64,000 nt of DNA from Bugula neritina (lineage: Eukaryota > Bryozoa > Gymnolaemata > Cheilostomatida > Bugulidae), in the NCBI GenBank assembly GCA_964035545.1, contig OZ037765.1, forward strand, positions 15,058,698 to 15,122,697, read 5' to 3'. The position numbers and the translations under genes were made by a program. Of this stretch, positions 43,365-59,800 are shown one piece after another. The first letter of the stretch is position 1; every line of letters begins with the position of its first letter. The notes under the pieces are model-generated. The model ran no database searches. It saw only the letters and a program-made list of their open reading frames with translations, and had not been told where the DNA came from.

Positions 43365-45297
43365 TGAAATACACTGTAACAAACCCAATTACACTGCAAC
43401 AAACTGCAACATACTGAAATACGCTGTAACATATTGAAATACGCTCCAACACATTGAACGAAACTGCAACATACCTAAATATACGACAATATACTGAAAG
43501 ATGCTGTACCACATTGAAAAACATTACAACATACTGAAACATGCTGTAGCACATTAAAATACACTGTAAGATACTGAAATACACTGCAACATGCTGAAAT
43601 ACACTGTAACCTACTGAAATACACTGCAACATACTACAACATACTGAAATACACTGTGACATACTGAGATACACTGCAACATACTGCAACATACTGAAAT
43701 ACACTGTAACAGACTGAAATGTACTGTAACACACTAAAATATACTGCAACATGCTGAAATACACTGTAACATACTGAAATATACTGCAACATACTGCAAC
43801 ATACCGAATTACACTGCAACAAACTGAAATACACTCCAACATACTACAACATACTGAAATACACTGTAACATATTGAAATACATCGCAACACAGTGAAAT
43901 ATACTGCAACACACTGAAATATACTGTAACACACTGTAATATACTGCAACATACTGCAATATACTGACATACACTGGAACATACTGAAATACACTCCAAC
44001 ATACTACAACATACTGAAATACACTGTAACCTACTGAAATATGCTGTAGCACACTGAAATATACTGCAACATACTGAAATATAATGAAAGTTACTACAAC
44101 ATACTGAAATTCACTGTGAGATACTGAGATACACTGCAACACCTTGAAATATACTGCAACACACTGAAAGATACGGCAACATACTGAAATATACTGCGAC
44201 ACATTGAAATATAGTGCAGCATATTGAAATATGCTGTAGCATACTGAAATATACTGTAACACACTGAAATATACTGCAACATACTGAAATACATTGTAAC
44301 ATACTGAAATATACTGCAACATACTGAAATACACTGTAACATACTGAAATATACTGCAACATACTGCAACATACTGAAATACACTGTAACATACTGAAAT
44401 ACACTGCAACATACTGCAACATACTGAAATACACTGGAAGAAATTGAAACACACTACAACACATTGAAATATACTGCAACACACTGAAACATACAGCAAT
44501 ATACTGAAATATACTGCGACACATTGAAATATACTGCAACATAGTTAAATATAATGCAAGATACTGCAACATTCTGAAATACACTGTGACATACTGAAAT
44601 ACACTGCAACATACTTCAACATACTGCAACATACTGCAACATACTGAAATACACTGTAACATATTGAAGTGCACTGCAACACATTGAAATATACTGCAAC
44701 ACACTGAAACATACGGCAACATACTGAAATATACTGCAACACATTGAAATATACTGCAACATACTGAAATATGCTGTAGTATACTGAAACACACTGCAAC
44801 ACAGTGAAGTATACTGTAAAATACAGAAATATACTGTAACATACTGAAACATATGTCAACATACTGAAATACACTGTAACAAACCCAATTACATTGCAAC
44901 AAACTGCAACATACTGAAATACGCTGTAACATATTGAAATACGCTCCAACACATTGAAAGAAACTGCAATATACCTAAATATACGATAATATACTGAAAG
45001 ATACTGTACCACATTGAAAAACATTGCAACATACTGAAACATGCTGTAGCACATTAAAATACACTGTAAGATACTGAAACACACTGCAACATGCTGAAAT
45101 ACACTGTAACCTACTGAAATACACTGCAACATACTACAACATACTGAAATACACTGTAACATTATGAATTACACTGCAACACATTGAAAAATACTGCAAC
45201 ATACCGAAATATATGGCAAACTACTGAAATATACTTTAACAGATTGAAAAAAACTGCATCATACTGAAATATACTGTAACACACTGAAATATACTGC

Positions 45298-46009
45298 AAA
45301 ACACTGAAATACACTGTAACATACTGAAATACGCTGTAACATACTGAAATATACTGCAACACACTGAAATGCGCTTTAACATACTGATATACACTGCAAC
45401 ATACTGCAACATACTGAAATACATTGGAACATATTGAAACACACTACAATACATTAAAATATACTGCAACACACTGAAACATACGGCAACATACTGAAAT
45501 ATACTGCAAAACATTGAAATATACTGCTACATACTGAAACATGCTGTAGCATACTGAAATACACTGCAACACACTGAAGTATACTGTAATATACAGAAAT
45601 GTTCTGTAACATACTGAAAGGTACGTCAACATACTGAAATGTACTCCAACGTGCTGAACTATACTGTAACATACTGAAATACACTGTAATATACTGAATT
45701 AAACTGCAACATACTGCAACATACAGAAATAAGCTGTAACATATTGAAATACACCACAACATATTGTAATATACTGCAACATACTGAACCATACGGCAAC
45801 ATACTGAAATATACTGCAACACATTGAATCATACTTCAACATAGTCAAATATAATGCAAGATACTGTAACATTCTTAAAAACACTGTGACATACTGAAAT
45901 ACACTGCATCATACTGCAACATACTGCAACATACTGAAATACACTGCAACACATTGAAGTAAACCGCAACATACTTAAATATACGGTAACATACTGAAAT
46001 ATACTCTAA
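45298..46009 (+). repeat. Leader segment before a type A pair, copy 3 of 3
   Basis: Matches 37536-38257 at an offset of 7,762 bp. One ACATACTGCA decamer is missing at about 45,920, after which the offset is 7,752 bp. Confidence 0.78.
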
Positions 46010-46482
46010 CTCATTGAAAAACATTGCAACATACTGAAACATACTGAAATATGCTGTAGCACACTGAAATACACCGCAGTTCAATAACAAATAGTGTAAT
46101 ATACGGAAATGTACCGTAACATACTGAAATATACTGTAACAGACTGAAATGTACTGTAACAAACTGAAATATACTGCAACATGCTGAAAAACACTGTAAC
46201 ATAATGAAATATACTGCAACATACTGCAACATACCGAATTACACTGTAACAAACTGAAATACACTCCAACATACTACAACATACTGAAATACACTGTAAC
46301 ATATTGAAATACACCGCAACACATTGAAATATACTGCAACATACCGAAATATATGGTAAACTACTGAACTATACTGTAACACATTTAAACTTACCGCAAA
46401 ATACTAAAATACACTGCAACGCACTGAAGTATACTGTAATATATAGAAATGTACTGTAAAATACTTAAACATACGACAACAT

Positions 46483-48174
46483 ACCAAAAAACATACTGCA
46501 ACATACTGAATTACACTGCAATATCCTGAAATATACTTCAACATACTGAAACATACCTAAAAACATTGAAATATACTGAAATACAGTGTAGGATATTGAA
46601 ATACACTGCAACAATTTGGAATATACAGCAACATACCGAAATATATGGTAACCTACTGAAATATGTTGCAAACTACTGAAATATACTGCAACATACTGCA
46701 ACATAATGAAATATACTATAACACATTGGAATAAACTGCAAAATACTGAAATATACTGTAACATACTGAAACATACTGCAACATACCGAAATATACTGTA
46801 ACATACTGAAATATACTGCAAGATACTGCAATATACTGAAATACACTGTAACATACTGAAATACACTGCAACATACTGCAACATACTGGCATACACTGGA
46901 ACAGACTGAAATACACTGCAACATACTACAACATACTGAAATACACTGTAACCTACTGAAATATGCTGTAGCACACTGAAATATACTGCAACATACTGAA
47001 ATATAATGCAAGTTACTACAACATACTGAAATACACTGTGACATACTGAAATACACTGCAACATACTGCAAGAAACTGCAACATACTGAAATACACTGTA
47101 ACATATTGAAATACACTGCAAAACCTTGAAATATACTGCAACACACTGAAGGATACGGCAACGTACTGAAATGTACTGTGACACATTTAAATGTACTGCA
47201 ACATACTGAAATATGCTGTAGCATACTGAAATATACTGTAACACACTGTAATATACTGCAACATACTGCAACATACTGACATATACTGGAACATACTGAA
47301 ATAAACTCCAACATACTACAACATACTGAAATACACTGTAACCTACTGAAATATGCTGTAGCACACTGAAATATACTGCAACATACTGAAATATAATGCA
47401 AGTAACTACAACATACTGAAATACACTGTGACATACTGAGATACACTGCAACGTACTGCAACATACTGAAATACACTGTAACAGACTGAAATGTACTGTA
47501 ACACACTGAAATATACTGCAACATGCTGAAATACACTGTAACATACTGAAATATACTGCAACATACTGCAACATACCGAATTACACTGTAACATACTGAA
47601 ATACACTCCAACATACTACAACATACTGAAATACACTGCAACACATTGAAGTAAACCGCAACATACTTAAATATACGGTAACATACTGAAATATACTGTA
47701 ACTCATTGAAAAACATTGCAACATACTGAAACATACTGAAATATGCTGTAGCACACTGAAATACACCGCAATTCAATAAAAAATAGTGTAATATACGGAA
47801 ATGTACCGTAACATACTGAAATATACTGTAACAGACTGAAATGTACTGTAACAAACTGAAATATACTGCAACATGCTGAAATACACTGTAACATAATGAA
47901 ATATACTGCAACATACTGCAACATACCGAATTACACTGTAACAAACTGAAATACACTCCAACATACTACAACATACTGAAATACACTGTAACATATTGAA
48001 ATACACCGCAACACATTGAAATATACTGCAACATACCGAAATATATGGTAAACTACTGAATTATACTGTAACACATTGAAACTTACCGCAAAATACTAAA
48101 ATACACTGCAACACACTGAAGTATACTGTAATATATAGAAATGTACTGTAAAATACTTAAACATACGACAACAT
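46483..48174 (+). repeat. Type A higher-order unit, 1,692 bp (pair 3)
   Basis: Third occurrence of the 1,692-bp spacing between 12-bp A-rich variants (46483 and 48175). It matches pair 1 at an offset of 30,779 bp and pair 2 at 7,752 bp. Confidence 0.87.
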
Positions 48175-50862
48175 ACCAAAAAACATACTGCAACATACTG
48201 AATTACACTGCAATATCCTGAAATATACTTCAACATACTGAAACATACCTAAAAACATTGAAATATACTGAAATACAGTGTAGGATATTGAAATACACTG
48301 CAACAATTTGGAATATACAGCAACATACCGAAATATATGGTAACCTACTGAAATATGTTGCAAACTACTGAAATATACTGCAACATACTGCAACATAATG
48401 AAATATACTATAACACATTGGAATAAACTGCAAAATACTGAAATATACTGTAACATACTGAAACATACTGCAACATACCGAAATATACTGTAACATACTG
48501 AAATATACTGCAAGATACTGCAATAAACTGAAATACACTGTAACATACTGAAATACACTGCAACATACTGCAACATACTGACATACACTGGAACATACTG
48601 AAATACACTGCAACATGCTACAACATACTGAAATACACTGTAACCTACTGAAATATGCTGCAGCACACTGAAATATACTGCAACATACTGAAATATAATG
48701 CAAGTTACTACAACATACTGAAATACACTGTGACATACTGAAATACGCTGCAACATACTGCAAGAAACTGCAACATACTGAAATACACTGTAACATATTG
48801 AAATACACTGCAAAACCTTAAAATATACTGCAACACACTGAAGGATACGGCAACATACTGAAATATACTGTGACACATTAAAATGTACTGCAACATACTG
48901 TAATATGCTGAAGCATACTGAAATGTACTGTAACACACTGTAATATACTGCAACATACTGCAACATACTGACATATACTGGAACATACTGAAATAAACTC
49001 CAACATACTACAACATACTGAAATACACTGTAACCTACTGAAATATGCTGTAGCACACTGAAATATACTGCAACATACTGAAATATAATGCAAGTAACTA
49101 CAACATACTGAAATACACTGTGACATACTGAGATACACTGCAACATACTGCAACATACTGAAATACACTGTAACAGACTGAAATGTACTGTAACACACTG
49201 AAATATACTGCAACATGCTGAAATACACTGTAACATACTGAAATATACTGCAACATACTGCAACATACCGAATTACACCGTAACAAACTGAAATACACTC
49301 CAACATACTACAACATACTGAAATACACTGTAACATATTGAAATACATCGCAACACATTGAAATATACTGCAACACACTGAAATATACTGTAACACACTG
49401 TAATATACTGCAACATACTGCAACATACTGACATACACTGGAACATACTGAAATACACTCCAACATACTACAACATACTGAAATACACTGTAACCTACTG
49501 AAATATGCTGTAGCACACTGAAATATACTGCAACATACTGAAATATAATGAAAGTTACTACAACATACTGAAATACACTGTGAGATACTGAGATACACTG
49601 CAACACCTTGAAATATACTGCAACACACTGAAAGATACGGCAACATACTGAAATATACTGCGACACATTGAAATATAGTGCAGCATACTGAAATATGCTG
49701 TAGCATACTGAAATATACTGTAACACACTGAAATATACTGCAACATACTGAAATACATTGTAACATACTGAAGTATACTGCAACATACTGAAATACACTG
49801 TAACATACTGAAATATACTGCAACATACTGCAACATACTGAAATACACTGTAACATACTGAAATACACTGCAACATACTGCAACATACTGAAATACACTG
49901 GAAGAAATTGAAACACACTACAACACATTGAAATATACTGCAACACACTGAAACATACAGCAACATACTGAAATATACTGCGACACATTGAAATATACTG
50001 CAACATAGTTAAATATAATGCAAGATACTGCAACATTCTGAAATACACTGTGACATACTGAAATACACTGCAACATACTTCAACATACTGCAACATACTG
50101 CAACATACTGAAATACACTGTAACATATTGAAGTGCACTGCAACACACTGAAACATACGGCAACATACTGAAATATACTGCAACTCACTATAATATAGTG
50201 TAATATACAGAAATGTACTGTAACATACTGAAATACACTGTAACATACTGAAATATACTGCAACATACTGAAGTACACTGCAACATACTGCAACATACTG
50301 AAATACACTGTAACATATTGAACTACACTACAACACATTGAAATATACTGCAACACACTGAAGGATACGGCAACATACTGAAATATACTGCGACACATTG
50401 AAATATACTGCAACATACTGAAATTTGCCGTAGCATACTGAAATATACTGTAACACACTGTAAAATACTGCAACATACTGACATACACTGGAACATACTG
50501 AAATACACTGCAACATACTACAACATACTGAAATACACTGTAACCTACTGAAATACGCTGTAGCACACTGAAATATACTGCAACATACTGAAATATAATG
50601 CAAGTTACTACAACATACTGAAATACACTGTGACATACTGAGATACACTGCAACATACTGCAACATACTGTAACATACTGAAATACACTGTAACCTACTG
50701 AAACACACTGCAACATACTACAACATACCGAAGTACACTGTAACATCATGAATTACACTGCAACACATTGAAAAATACTGCAACATACCGAAATATATGG
50801 CAAACTACTGAAATATACTTTAACAGATTGAAAAAAACTGCATCATACTGAAATATACTGCA
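47871..50862 (+). repeat. 2,992-bp tandem duplication, copy 1
   Basis: The ACATGCTGAA, ATACACTGTA, ACATAATGAA order at 47871 restarts at 50863, right after the CATCATACTG marker at about 50841. Downstream markers repeat at 2,992 bp (12-bp variants at 48175 and 51167). The unit combines one type A unit and one type B-like portion. Confidence 0.82.
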
Positions 50863-53800
50863 ACATGCTGAAATACACTGTAACATAATGAAATATACTG
50901 CAACATACTGCAACATACCGAATTACACTGTAACAAACTGAAATACACTCCAACATACTACAACATACTGAAATACACTGTAACATATTGAAATACACCG
51001 CAACACATTGAAATATACTGCAACATACCGAAATATATGGTAAACTACTGAATTATACTGTAACACATTGAAACTTACCGCAAAATACTAAAATACACTG
51101 CAACACACTGAAGTATAGTGTAATATATAGAAATGTACTGTAAAATACTTAAACATACGACAACATACCAAAAAACATACTGCAACATACTGAATTACAC
51201 TGCAATATCCTGAAATATACTTCAACATACTGAAACATACCTAAAAACATTGAAATATACTGAAATACAGTGTAGGATATTGAAATACACTGCAACAATT
51301 TGGAATATACAGCAACATACCGAAATATATGGTAACCTACTGAAATATGTTGCAAACTACTGAAATATACTGCAACATACTGCAACATAATGAAATATAC
51401 TATAACACATTGGAATAAACTGCAAAATACTGAAATATACTGTAACATACTGAAACATACTGCAACATACCGAAATATACTGTAACATGCTGAAATATAC
51501 TGCAAGATACTGCAATATACTGAAATACACTGTAACATACTGAAATACACTGCAACATACTGCAACATACTGACATACACTGGAACATACTGAAATACAC
51601 TGCAACATGCTACAACATACTGAAATACACTGTAACCTACTGAAATATGCTGCAGCACACTGAAATATACTGCAACATACTGAAATATAATGCAAGTTAC
51701 TACAACATACTGAAATACACTGTGACATACTGAAATACACTGCAACATACTGCAAGAAACTGCAACATACTGAAATACACTGTAACATATTGAAATACAC
51801 TGCAAAACCTTGAAATATACTGCAACACACTGAAGGATACGGCAACATACTGAAATATACTGTGACACATTAAAATGTACTGCAACATACTGTAATATGC
51901 TGTAGCATACTGAAATATACTGTAACACACTGTAATATACTGCAACATACTGCAACATACTGACATATACTGGAACATACTGAAATAAACTCCAACATAC
52001 TACAACATACTGAAATACACTGTAACCTACTGAAATATGCTGTAGCACACTGAAATATACTGCAACATACTGAAATATAATGCAAGTAACTACAACATAC
52101 TGAAATACACTGTGACATACTGAGATACACTGCAACATACTGCAACATACTGAAATACACTGTAACAGACTGAAATGTACTGTAACACACTGAAATATAC
52201 TGCAACATGCTGAAATACACTGTAACACACTGAAATATACTGCAACATGCTGAAATACACTGTAACATACTGAAATATACTGCAACATACTGCAACATAC
52301 CGAATTACACCGTAACAAACTGAAATACACTCCAACATACTACAACATACTGAAATACACTGTAACATATTGAAATACATCGCAACACATTGAAATATAC
52401 TGCAACACACTGAAATATACTGTAACACACTGTAATATACTGCAACATACTGCAACATACTGACATACACTGGAACATACTGAAATACACTCCAACATAC
52501 TACAACATACTGAAATACACTGTAACCTACTGAAATATGCTGGAGCACACTGAAATATACTGCAACATACTGAAATATAATGAAAGCTACTACAACATAC
52601 TGAAATACACTGTGAGATACTGAGACACACTGCAACACCTTGAAATATACTGCAACACACTGAAAGATACGGCAACATACTGAAATATACTGCGACACAT
52701 TGAAATATAGTGCAGCATACTGAAATATGCTGTAGCATACTGAAATATACTGTAACACACTGAAATATACTGCAACATACTGAAATACATTGTAACATAC
52801 TGAAATATACTGCAACATACTGAAATACACTGTAACATACTGAAATATACTGCAACATACTGCAACATACTGAAATACACTGTAACATACTGAAATACAC
52901 TGCAACATACTGCAACATACTGAAATACACTGGAAGAAATTGAAACACACTACAACACATTGAAATATACTGCAACACACTGAAACATACAGCAACATAC
53001 TGAAATATACTGCGACACATTGAAATATACTGCAACATAGTTAAATATAATGCAAGATACTGCAACATTCTGAAATACACTGTGACATACTGAAATACAC
53101 TGCAACATACTTCAACATACTGCAACATACTGCAACATACTGAAATACACTGTAACATATTGAAGTGCACTGCAACACACTGAAACATACGGCAACATAC
53201 TGAAATATACTGCAACTCACTATAATATAGTGTAATATACAGAAATGTACTGTAACATACTGAAATACACTGTAACATACTGAAATATACTGCAACATAC
53301 TGAAGTACACTGCAACATACTGCAACATACTGAAATACACTGTAACATATTGAAATACACTACAACACATTGAAATATACTGCAACACACTGAAGGATAC
53401 GGCAACATACTGAAATATACTGCGACACATTGAAATATACTGCAACATACTGAAATTTGCTGTAGCATACTGAAATATACTGTAACACACTGTAAAATAC
53501 TGCAACATACTGACATACACTGGAACATACTGAAATACACTGCAACATACTACAACATACTGAAATACACTGTAACCTACTGAAATACGCTGTAGCACAC
53601 TGAAATATACTGCAACATACTGAAATATAATGCAAGTTACTACAACATACTGAAATACACTGTGACATACTGAGATACACTGCAACATTCTGCAACATAC
53701 TGTAACATACTGAAATACACTGTAACCTACTGAAATACACTGCAACATACTACAACATACCGAAGTACACTGTAACATCATGAATTACACTGCAACACAT

Positions 53801-53894
53801 TGAAAAATACTGCAACATACCGAAATATATGGCAAACTACTGAAATATACTTTAACAGATTGAAAAAAACTGCATCATACTGAAATATACTGTA
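50863..53894 (+). repeat. 2,992-bp tandem duplication, copy 2 (3,032 bp)
   Basis: Second copy, 40 bp longer. Four decamers at 52181-52220 are directly repeated at 52221-52260, which raises the offset to 3,032 bp for the rest of the unit. At its end it continues into the order seen at 20.1 kb, where copy 1 instead restarted. Confidence 0.82.
52181..52260 (+). repeat. 40-bp (four-decamer) tandem duplication
   Basis: The order TGTAACACAC, TGAAATATAC, TGCAACATGC, TGAAATACAC occurs twice in a row. Paralogous positions have it once. It is a clear single step of growth by whole decamers. Confidence 0.85.
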
Positions 53895-56800
53895 ACACAC
53901 TGAAATATACTGCAAAACACTGAAATACACTGTAACATACTGAAATACACTGTAACATACTGAAATATACTGCAACACACTGCAACATACTGAAATGCGC
54001 TTTAACATACTGAAATACACTGCAACATACTACAACATATAGAAATACACTGCAACACATTGAAATATACTGCAACACACTGAAACATCTGGCAACATAT
54101 TGAAATATACTGCAACACATTGAAATATACCGCAACATACTGAAATATGCTGTAGCACACTGAAATACACCGCAACTCACTATAATATAGTGTAATATAC
54201 AGAAATGTACTGTAACATACTGAAATATACTGTAACATACTGAAATATACTGCAACATACTGAAATACATTGTAACATACTGAAATATACTGCAACATAC
54301 TGAAATACACTGTAACATACTGAAATATACTGCAACATACTGCAACATACTGAAATACACTGTAACATACTGAAATACACTGCAACATACTGCAACATAC
54401 TGAAATACACTGGAAGAAATTGAAACACACTACAACACATTGAAATATACTGCAACACACTGAAACATACAGCAACATACTGAAATATACTGCGACACAT
54501 TGAAATATACTGCAACATAGTTAAATATAATGCAAGATACTGCAACATTTTGAAATACACTGTGACATACTGAAATACACTGCAACATACTTCAACATAC
54601 TGCAACATACTGCAACATACTGAAATACACTGTAACATATTGAAGTGCACTGCAACACATTGAAATATACTGCAACACACTGAAACATACGGCAACATAC
54701 TGAAATATACTGCAACACATTGAAATATACTGCAACATACTGAAATATGCTGTAGTATCCTGAAACACACTGCAACACAGTGAAGTATACTGTAAAATAC
54801 AGAAATATACTGTAACATACTGAAACATATGTCAACATACTGAAATGTACTGCAACATACTGAAATACACTGTAACAAACCCAATTACATTGCAACAAAC
54901 TGCAACATACTGAAATACGCCTTAACATATTGAAATACGCTCCAACACATTGAAAGAAACTGCAATATACCTAAATATACGATAATATACTGAAAGATAC
55001 TGTACCACATTGAAAAACATTGCAACATACTGAAACATGCTGTAGCACATTAAAATACACCGTAAGATACTGAAATACACTGCAACATGCTGAAATACAC
55101 TGTAACCTACTGAAATACACTGCAACATACTACAACATACTGAAATACACTGTAACATTATGAATTACACTGCAACACATTGAAAAATACTGCAACATAC
55201 CGAAATATATGGCAAACTACTGAAGTATACTTTAACAGATTGAAAAAAACTGCATCATACTGAAATATACTGTAACACACTGAAATATACTGCAAAACAC
55301 TGAAATACACTGTAACATACTGGAATACACTGTAACATACTGAAATATACTGCAACACACTGCAACATACTGAAATGCGCTGTAACATACTGAGATACAC
55401 TGCAACATACTACAACATATTGAAATACACTGTAACACATTGAAATATACTGCAACACACTGAAACATACGGCAACATATTGAAATATACTGCAACACAT
55501 TGAAATATACCGCAACATACTGAAATTTGCTGTAGCATACTGAAATATACTGTAACACACTGTAAAATACTGCAACATACTGCAACATACCTACATACAC
55601 TGGAACATACTGAAATACACTGCAACATACTACAACATACTGAAACACACTGTAACCTACTGAAATATGCTGTAGCACACTGAAATATACTGCAACATAC
55701 TGAAATATAATGAAAGTTACCACAACATACTGAAATACACTGTGAGATACTGAGATACACTGCAACACCTTGAAATATACTGCAACACACTGAAAGATAC
55801 GGCAACATACTGAAATATACTGCGACACATTGAAATATAGTGCAGCATACTGAAATATGCTGTAGCATACTGAAATATACTGTAACAGACTGAAATATAC
55901 TGCAACATACTGAAATACATTGTAACATACTGAAATATACTGCAACATACTGAAATACACTGTAACATACTGAAATATACTGCAACATACTGCAACATAC
56001 TGAAATACACTGTAACATACTGAAATACACTGCAACATACTGCAACATACTGAAATACACTGGAAGAAATTGAAACACACTACAACACATTGAAATATAC
56101 TGCAACACACTGAAACATACAGCAACATACTGAAATATACTGCGACACATTGAAATATACTGCAACATAGTTAAATATAATGCAAGATACTGCAACATTC
56201 TGAAATACACTGTGACATACTGAAATACACTGCAACATACTTCAACATACTGCAACATACTGAAATACACTGTAACATATTGAAGTGCGCTGCAACACAT
56301 TGAAATATACTGCAACACACTGAAACATACGGCAACATACTGAAATATACTGCAACACATTGAAATATACTGCAACATACTGAAATAGGCTGTAGTATAC
56401 TGAAACACACTGCAACACAGTGAAGTATACTGTAAAATACAGAAATATACTGTAACATACTGAAACATATGTCAATATACTGAAATGTACTGCAACATAC
56501 TGGAATACACTGTAACAAACCCAATTACATTGCAACAAACTGCAACATACTGAAATACGCTGTAACATATTGAAATACGCTCCAACACATTGAAAGAAAC
56601 TGCAATATACCTAAATATACGATAATATACTGAAAGATACTGTACCACATTGAAAAACATTGCACCATACTGAAAAATGCTGTAGCACATTAAAATACAC
56701 TGTAAGATACTGAAATACACTGCAACATGCTGAAATACACTGTAACCTACTGAAATACACTGCAACATACTACAACATACTGAAATACACTGTAACATTA

Positions 56801-59800
56801 TGAATTACACTGCAACACATTGAAAAATACTGCAACATACCGAAATATATGGCAAACTACTGAAATATACTTTAACAGATTGAAAAAAACTGCATCATAC
56901 TGAAATATACTGTAACACACTGAAATATACTGCAAAACACTGAAATACACTGTAACATACTGAAATACACTGTAACATACTGAAATATACTGCAACACAC
57001 TGCAACATACTGAAATGCGCTGTAACATACTGAAATACACTGCAACATACTACAACATATTGAAATACACTGTAACACATTGAAATATACTGCAACACAC
57101 TGAAACATACGGCAACATATTGAAATATACTGCAACACATTGAAATATACCGCAACATACTGAAATATGCTGTAGCACACTGAAATACACTGCAACTCAC
57201 TATAATATAGTGTAATATACAGAAATGTACTGTAACATACTGAAATACACTGTAACATACTGAAATATACTGCAACATACTGAAGTACACTGCAACATAC
57301 TGCAACATACTGAAATACACTGTAACATATTGAAATACACTACAACACATTGAAATATACTGCAACACACTGAAGGATACGGCAACATACTGAAATATAC
57401 TGCGACACATTGAAATATACTGCAACATACTGAAATTTGCTGTAGCATACTGAAATATACTGTAACACACTGTAAAATACTGCAACATACTGACATACAC
57501 TGGAACATACTGAAATACACTGCAACATACTACAACATACTGAAATACACTGTAACCTACTGAAATACGCTGTAGCACACTGAAATATACTGCAACATAC
57601 TGAAATATAATGCAAGTTACTACAACATACTGAAATACACTGTGACATACTGAGATACACTGCAACATACTGCAACATACTGTAACATACTGAAATACAC
57701 TGTAACCTACTGAAACACACTGCAACATACTACAACATACCGAAGTACACTGTAACATCATGAATTACACTGCAACACATTGAAAAATACTGCAACATAC
57801 CGAAATATATGGCAAACTACTGAAATATACTTTAACAAATTGAAAAAAACTGCATCATACTGAAATATACTGCAACACACTGCAACATACTGAAATGCGC
57901 TGTAACATACTGAAATACACTGCAACATACTGCAACATACTGAAATACACTGGAAGAAATTGAAACACACCACAACACATTGAAATATACTGCAACACAC
58001 TGAAACATACAGCAACATACTGAAATATACTGCGACACATTGAAATATACTGCAACATAGTTAAATATAATGCAAGATACTGCAACATTCTGAAATACAC
58101 TGTGACATACTGAAATACACTGCAACATACTTCAACATACTGCAACATACTGAAATACACTGTAACATATTGAAGTGCGATGCAACACATTGAAATATAC
58201 TGCAACACACTGTAACATACGGCAACATACTGAAATATACTGCAACACATTGAAATATACTGCAACATACTGAAATATGCTGTAGTATAGTGAAACACAC
58301 TGCAACACAGTGAAGTATACTGTAAAATACAGAAATATACTGTAACATACTGAAACATATGTCAACATACTGAAATGTACTGCAACATACTGAAATACAC
58401 TGTAACAAACCCAATTACATTGCAACAAACTGCAACATACTGAAATACGCTGTAACATATTGAAATACGCTCCAACACATTGAAAGAAACTGCAATATAC
58501 CTAAATATACGATAATATACTGAAAGATACTGTACCACATTGAAAAACATTGCACCATACTGAAAAATGCTGTAGCACATTAAAATACACTGTAAGATAC
58601 TGAAATACACTGCAACATGCTGAAATACACTGTAACCTACTGAAATACACTGCAACATACTACAACATACTGAAATACACTGTAACACACTGAAATATAC
58701 TGCAAAACACTGAAATACACTGTAACATACTGAAATACACTGTAACATACTGAAATATACTGCAACACACTGCAACATACTGAAATGCGCTGTAACATAC
58801 TGAAATACACTGCAACATACTACAACATATTGAAATACACTGTAACACATTGAAATATACTGCAACACACTGAAACATACGGCAACATATTGAAATATAC
58901 TGCAACACATTGAAATATACCGCAACATACTGAAATATGCTGTAGCACACTGAAATACACTGCAACTCACTATAATATAGTGTAATATACAGAAATGTAC
59001 TGTAACATACTGGAATACACTGTAACATACTGAAATATACTGCAACATACTGAAGTACACTGCAACATACTGCAACATACTGAAATACACTGTAACATAT
59101 TGAGATACACTAGTACACATTGAAATATACTGCAACACACTGAAGGATACGGCAACATACTGAAATATACTGCGACACATTGAAATATACTGCAACATAC
59201 TGAAATTTGCTGTAGCATACTGAAATATACTGTAACACACTGTAAAATACTGCAACATACTGACATACACTGGAACATACTGAAATACACTGCAACATAC
59301 TACAACATACTGAAATACACTGTAACCTACTGAAATACGCTGTAGCACACTGAAATATACTGCAACATACTGAAATATAATGCAAGTTACTACAACATAC
59401 TGAAATACACTGCGACATACTGAGATACACTGCAACATACTGCAACATACTGTAACATACTGAAATACACTGTAACCTACTGAAACACACTGCAACATAC
59501 TACAACATACCGAAGTACACTGTAACATCATGAATTACACTGCAACACATTGAAAAATACTGCAACATACCGAAATATATGGCAAACTACTGAAATATAC
59601 TTTAACAGATTGAAAAAAACTGCATCATACTGAAATATACTGTAACACACTGAAATATACTGCAAAACACTGAAATACACTGTAACATACTGAAATACAC
59701 TGTAACATACTGAAATATACTGCAACACACTGCAACATACTGAAATGCGCTTTAACATACTGAAATACACTGCAACATACTACAACATATAGAAATACAC

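Larger units (their letters stand above)
42415..45252 (+). repeat. Type B higher-order unit split by the transposon
   Basis: The marker-to-marker distance is 2,838 bp, which equals 2,080 plus 756 (element) plus 2 (target duplication). Decamer order on both sides equals that of 35411-37490. The element therefore landed in a finished 2,080-bp unit, ten decamers-scale order intact, immediately upstream of the ACAAACCCAATTAC marker. Confidence 0.9.

Noticed and set aside
43288-44499. 403-residue minus frame ending in non-repetitive residues
   Set aside because: It is a chance fusion of array sequence with the right end of the transposon. The non-repeat tail is the terminal inverted repeat and adjoining DNA read through.
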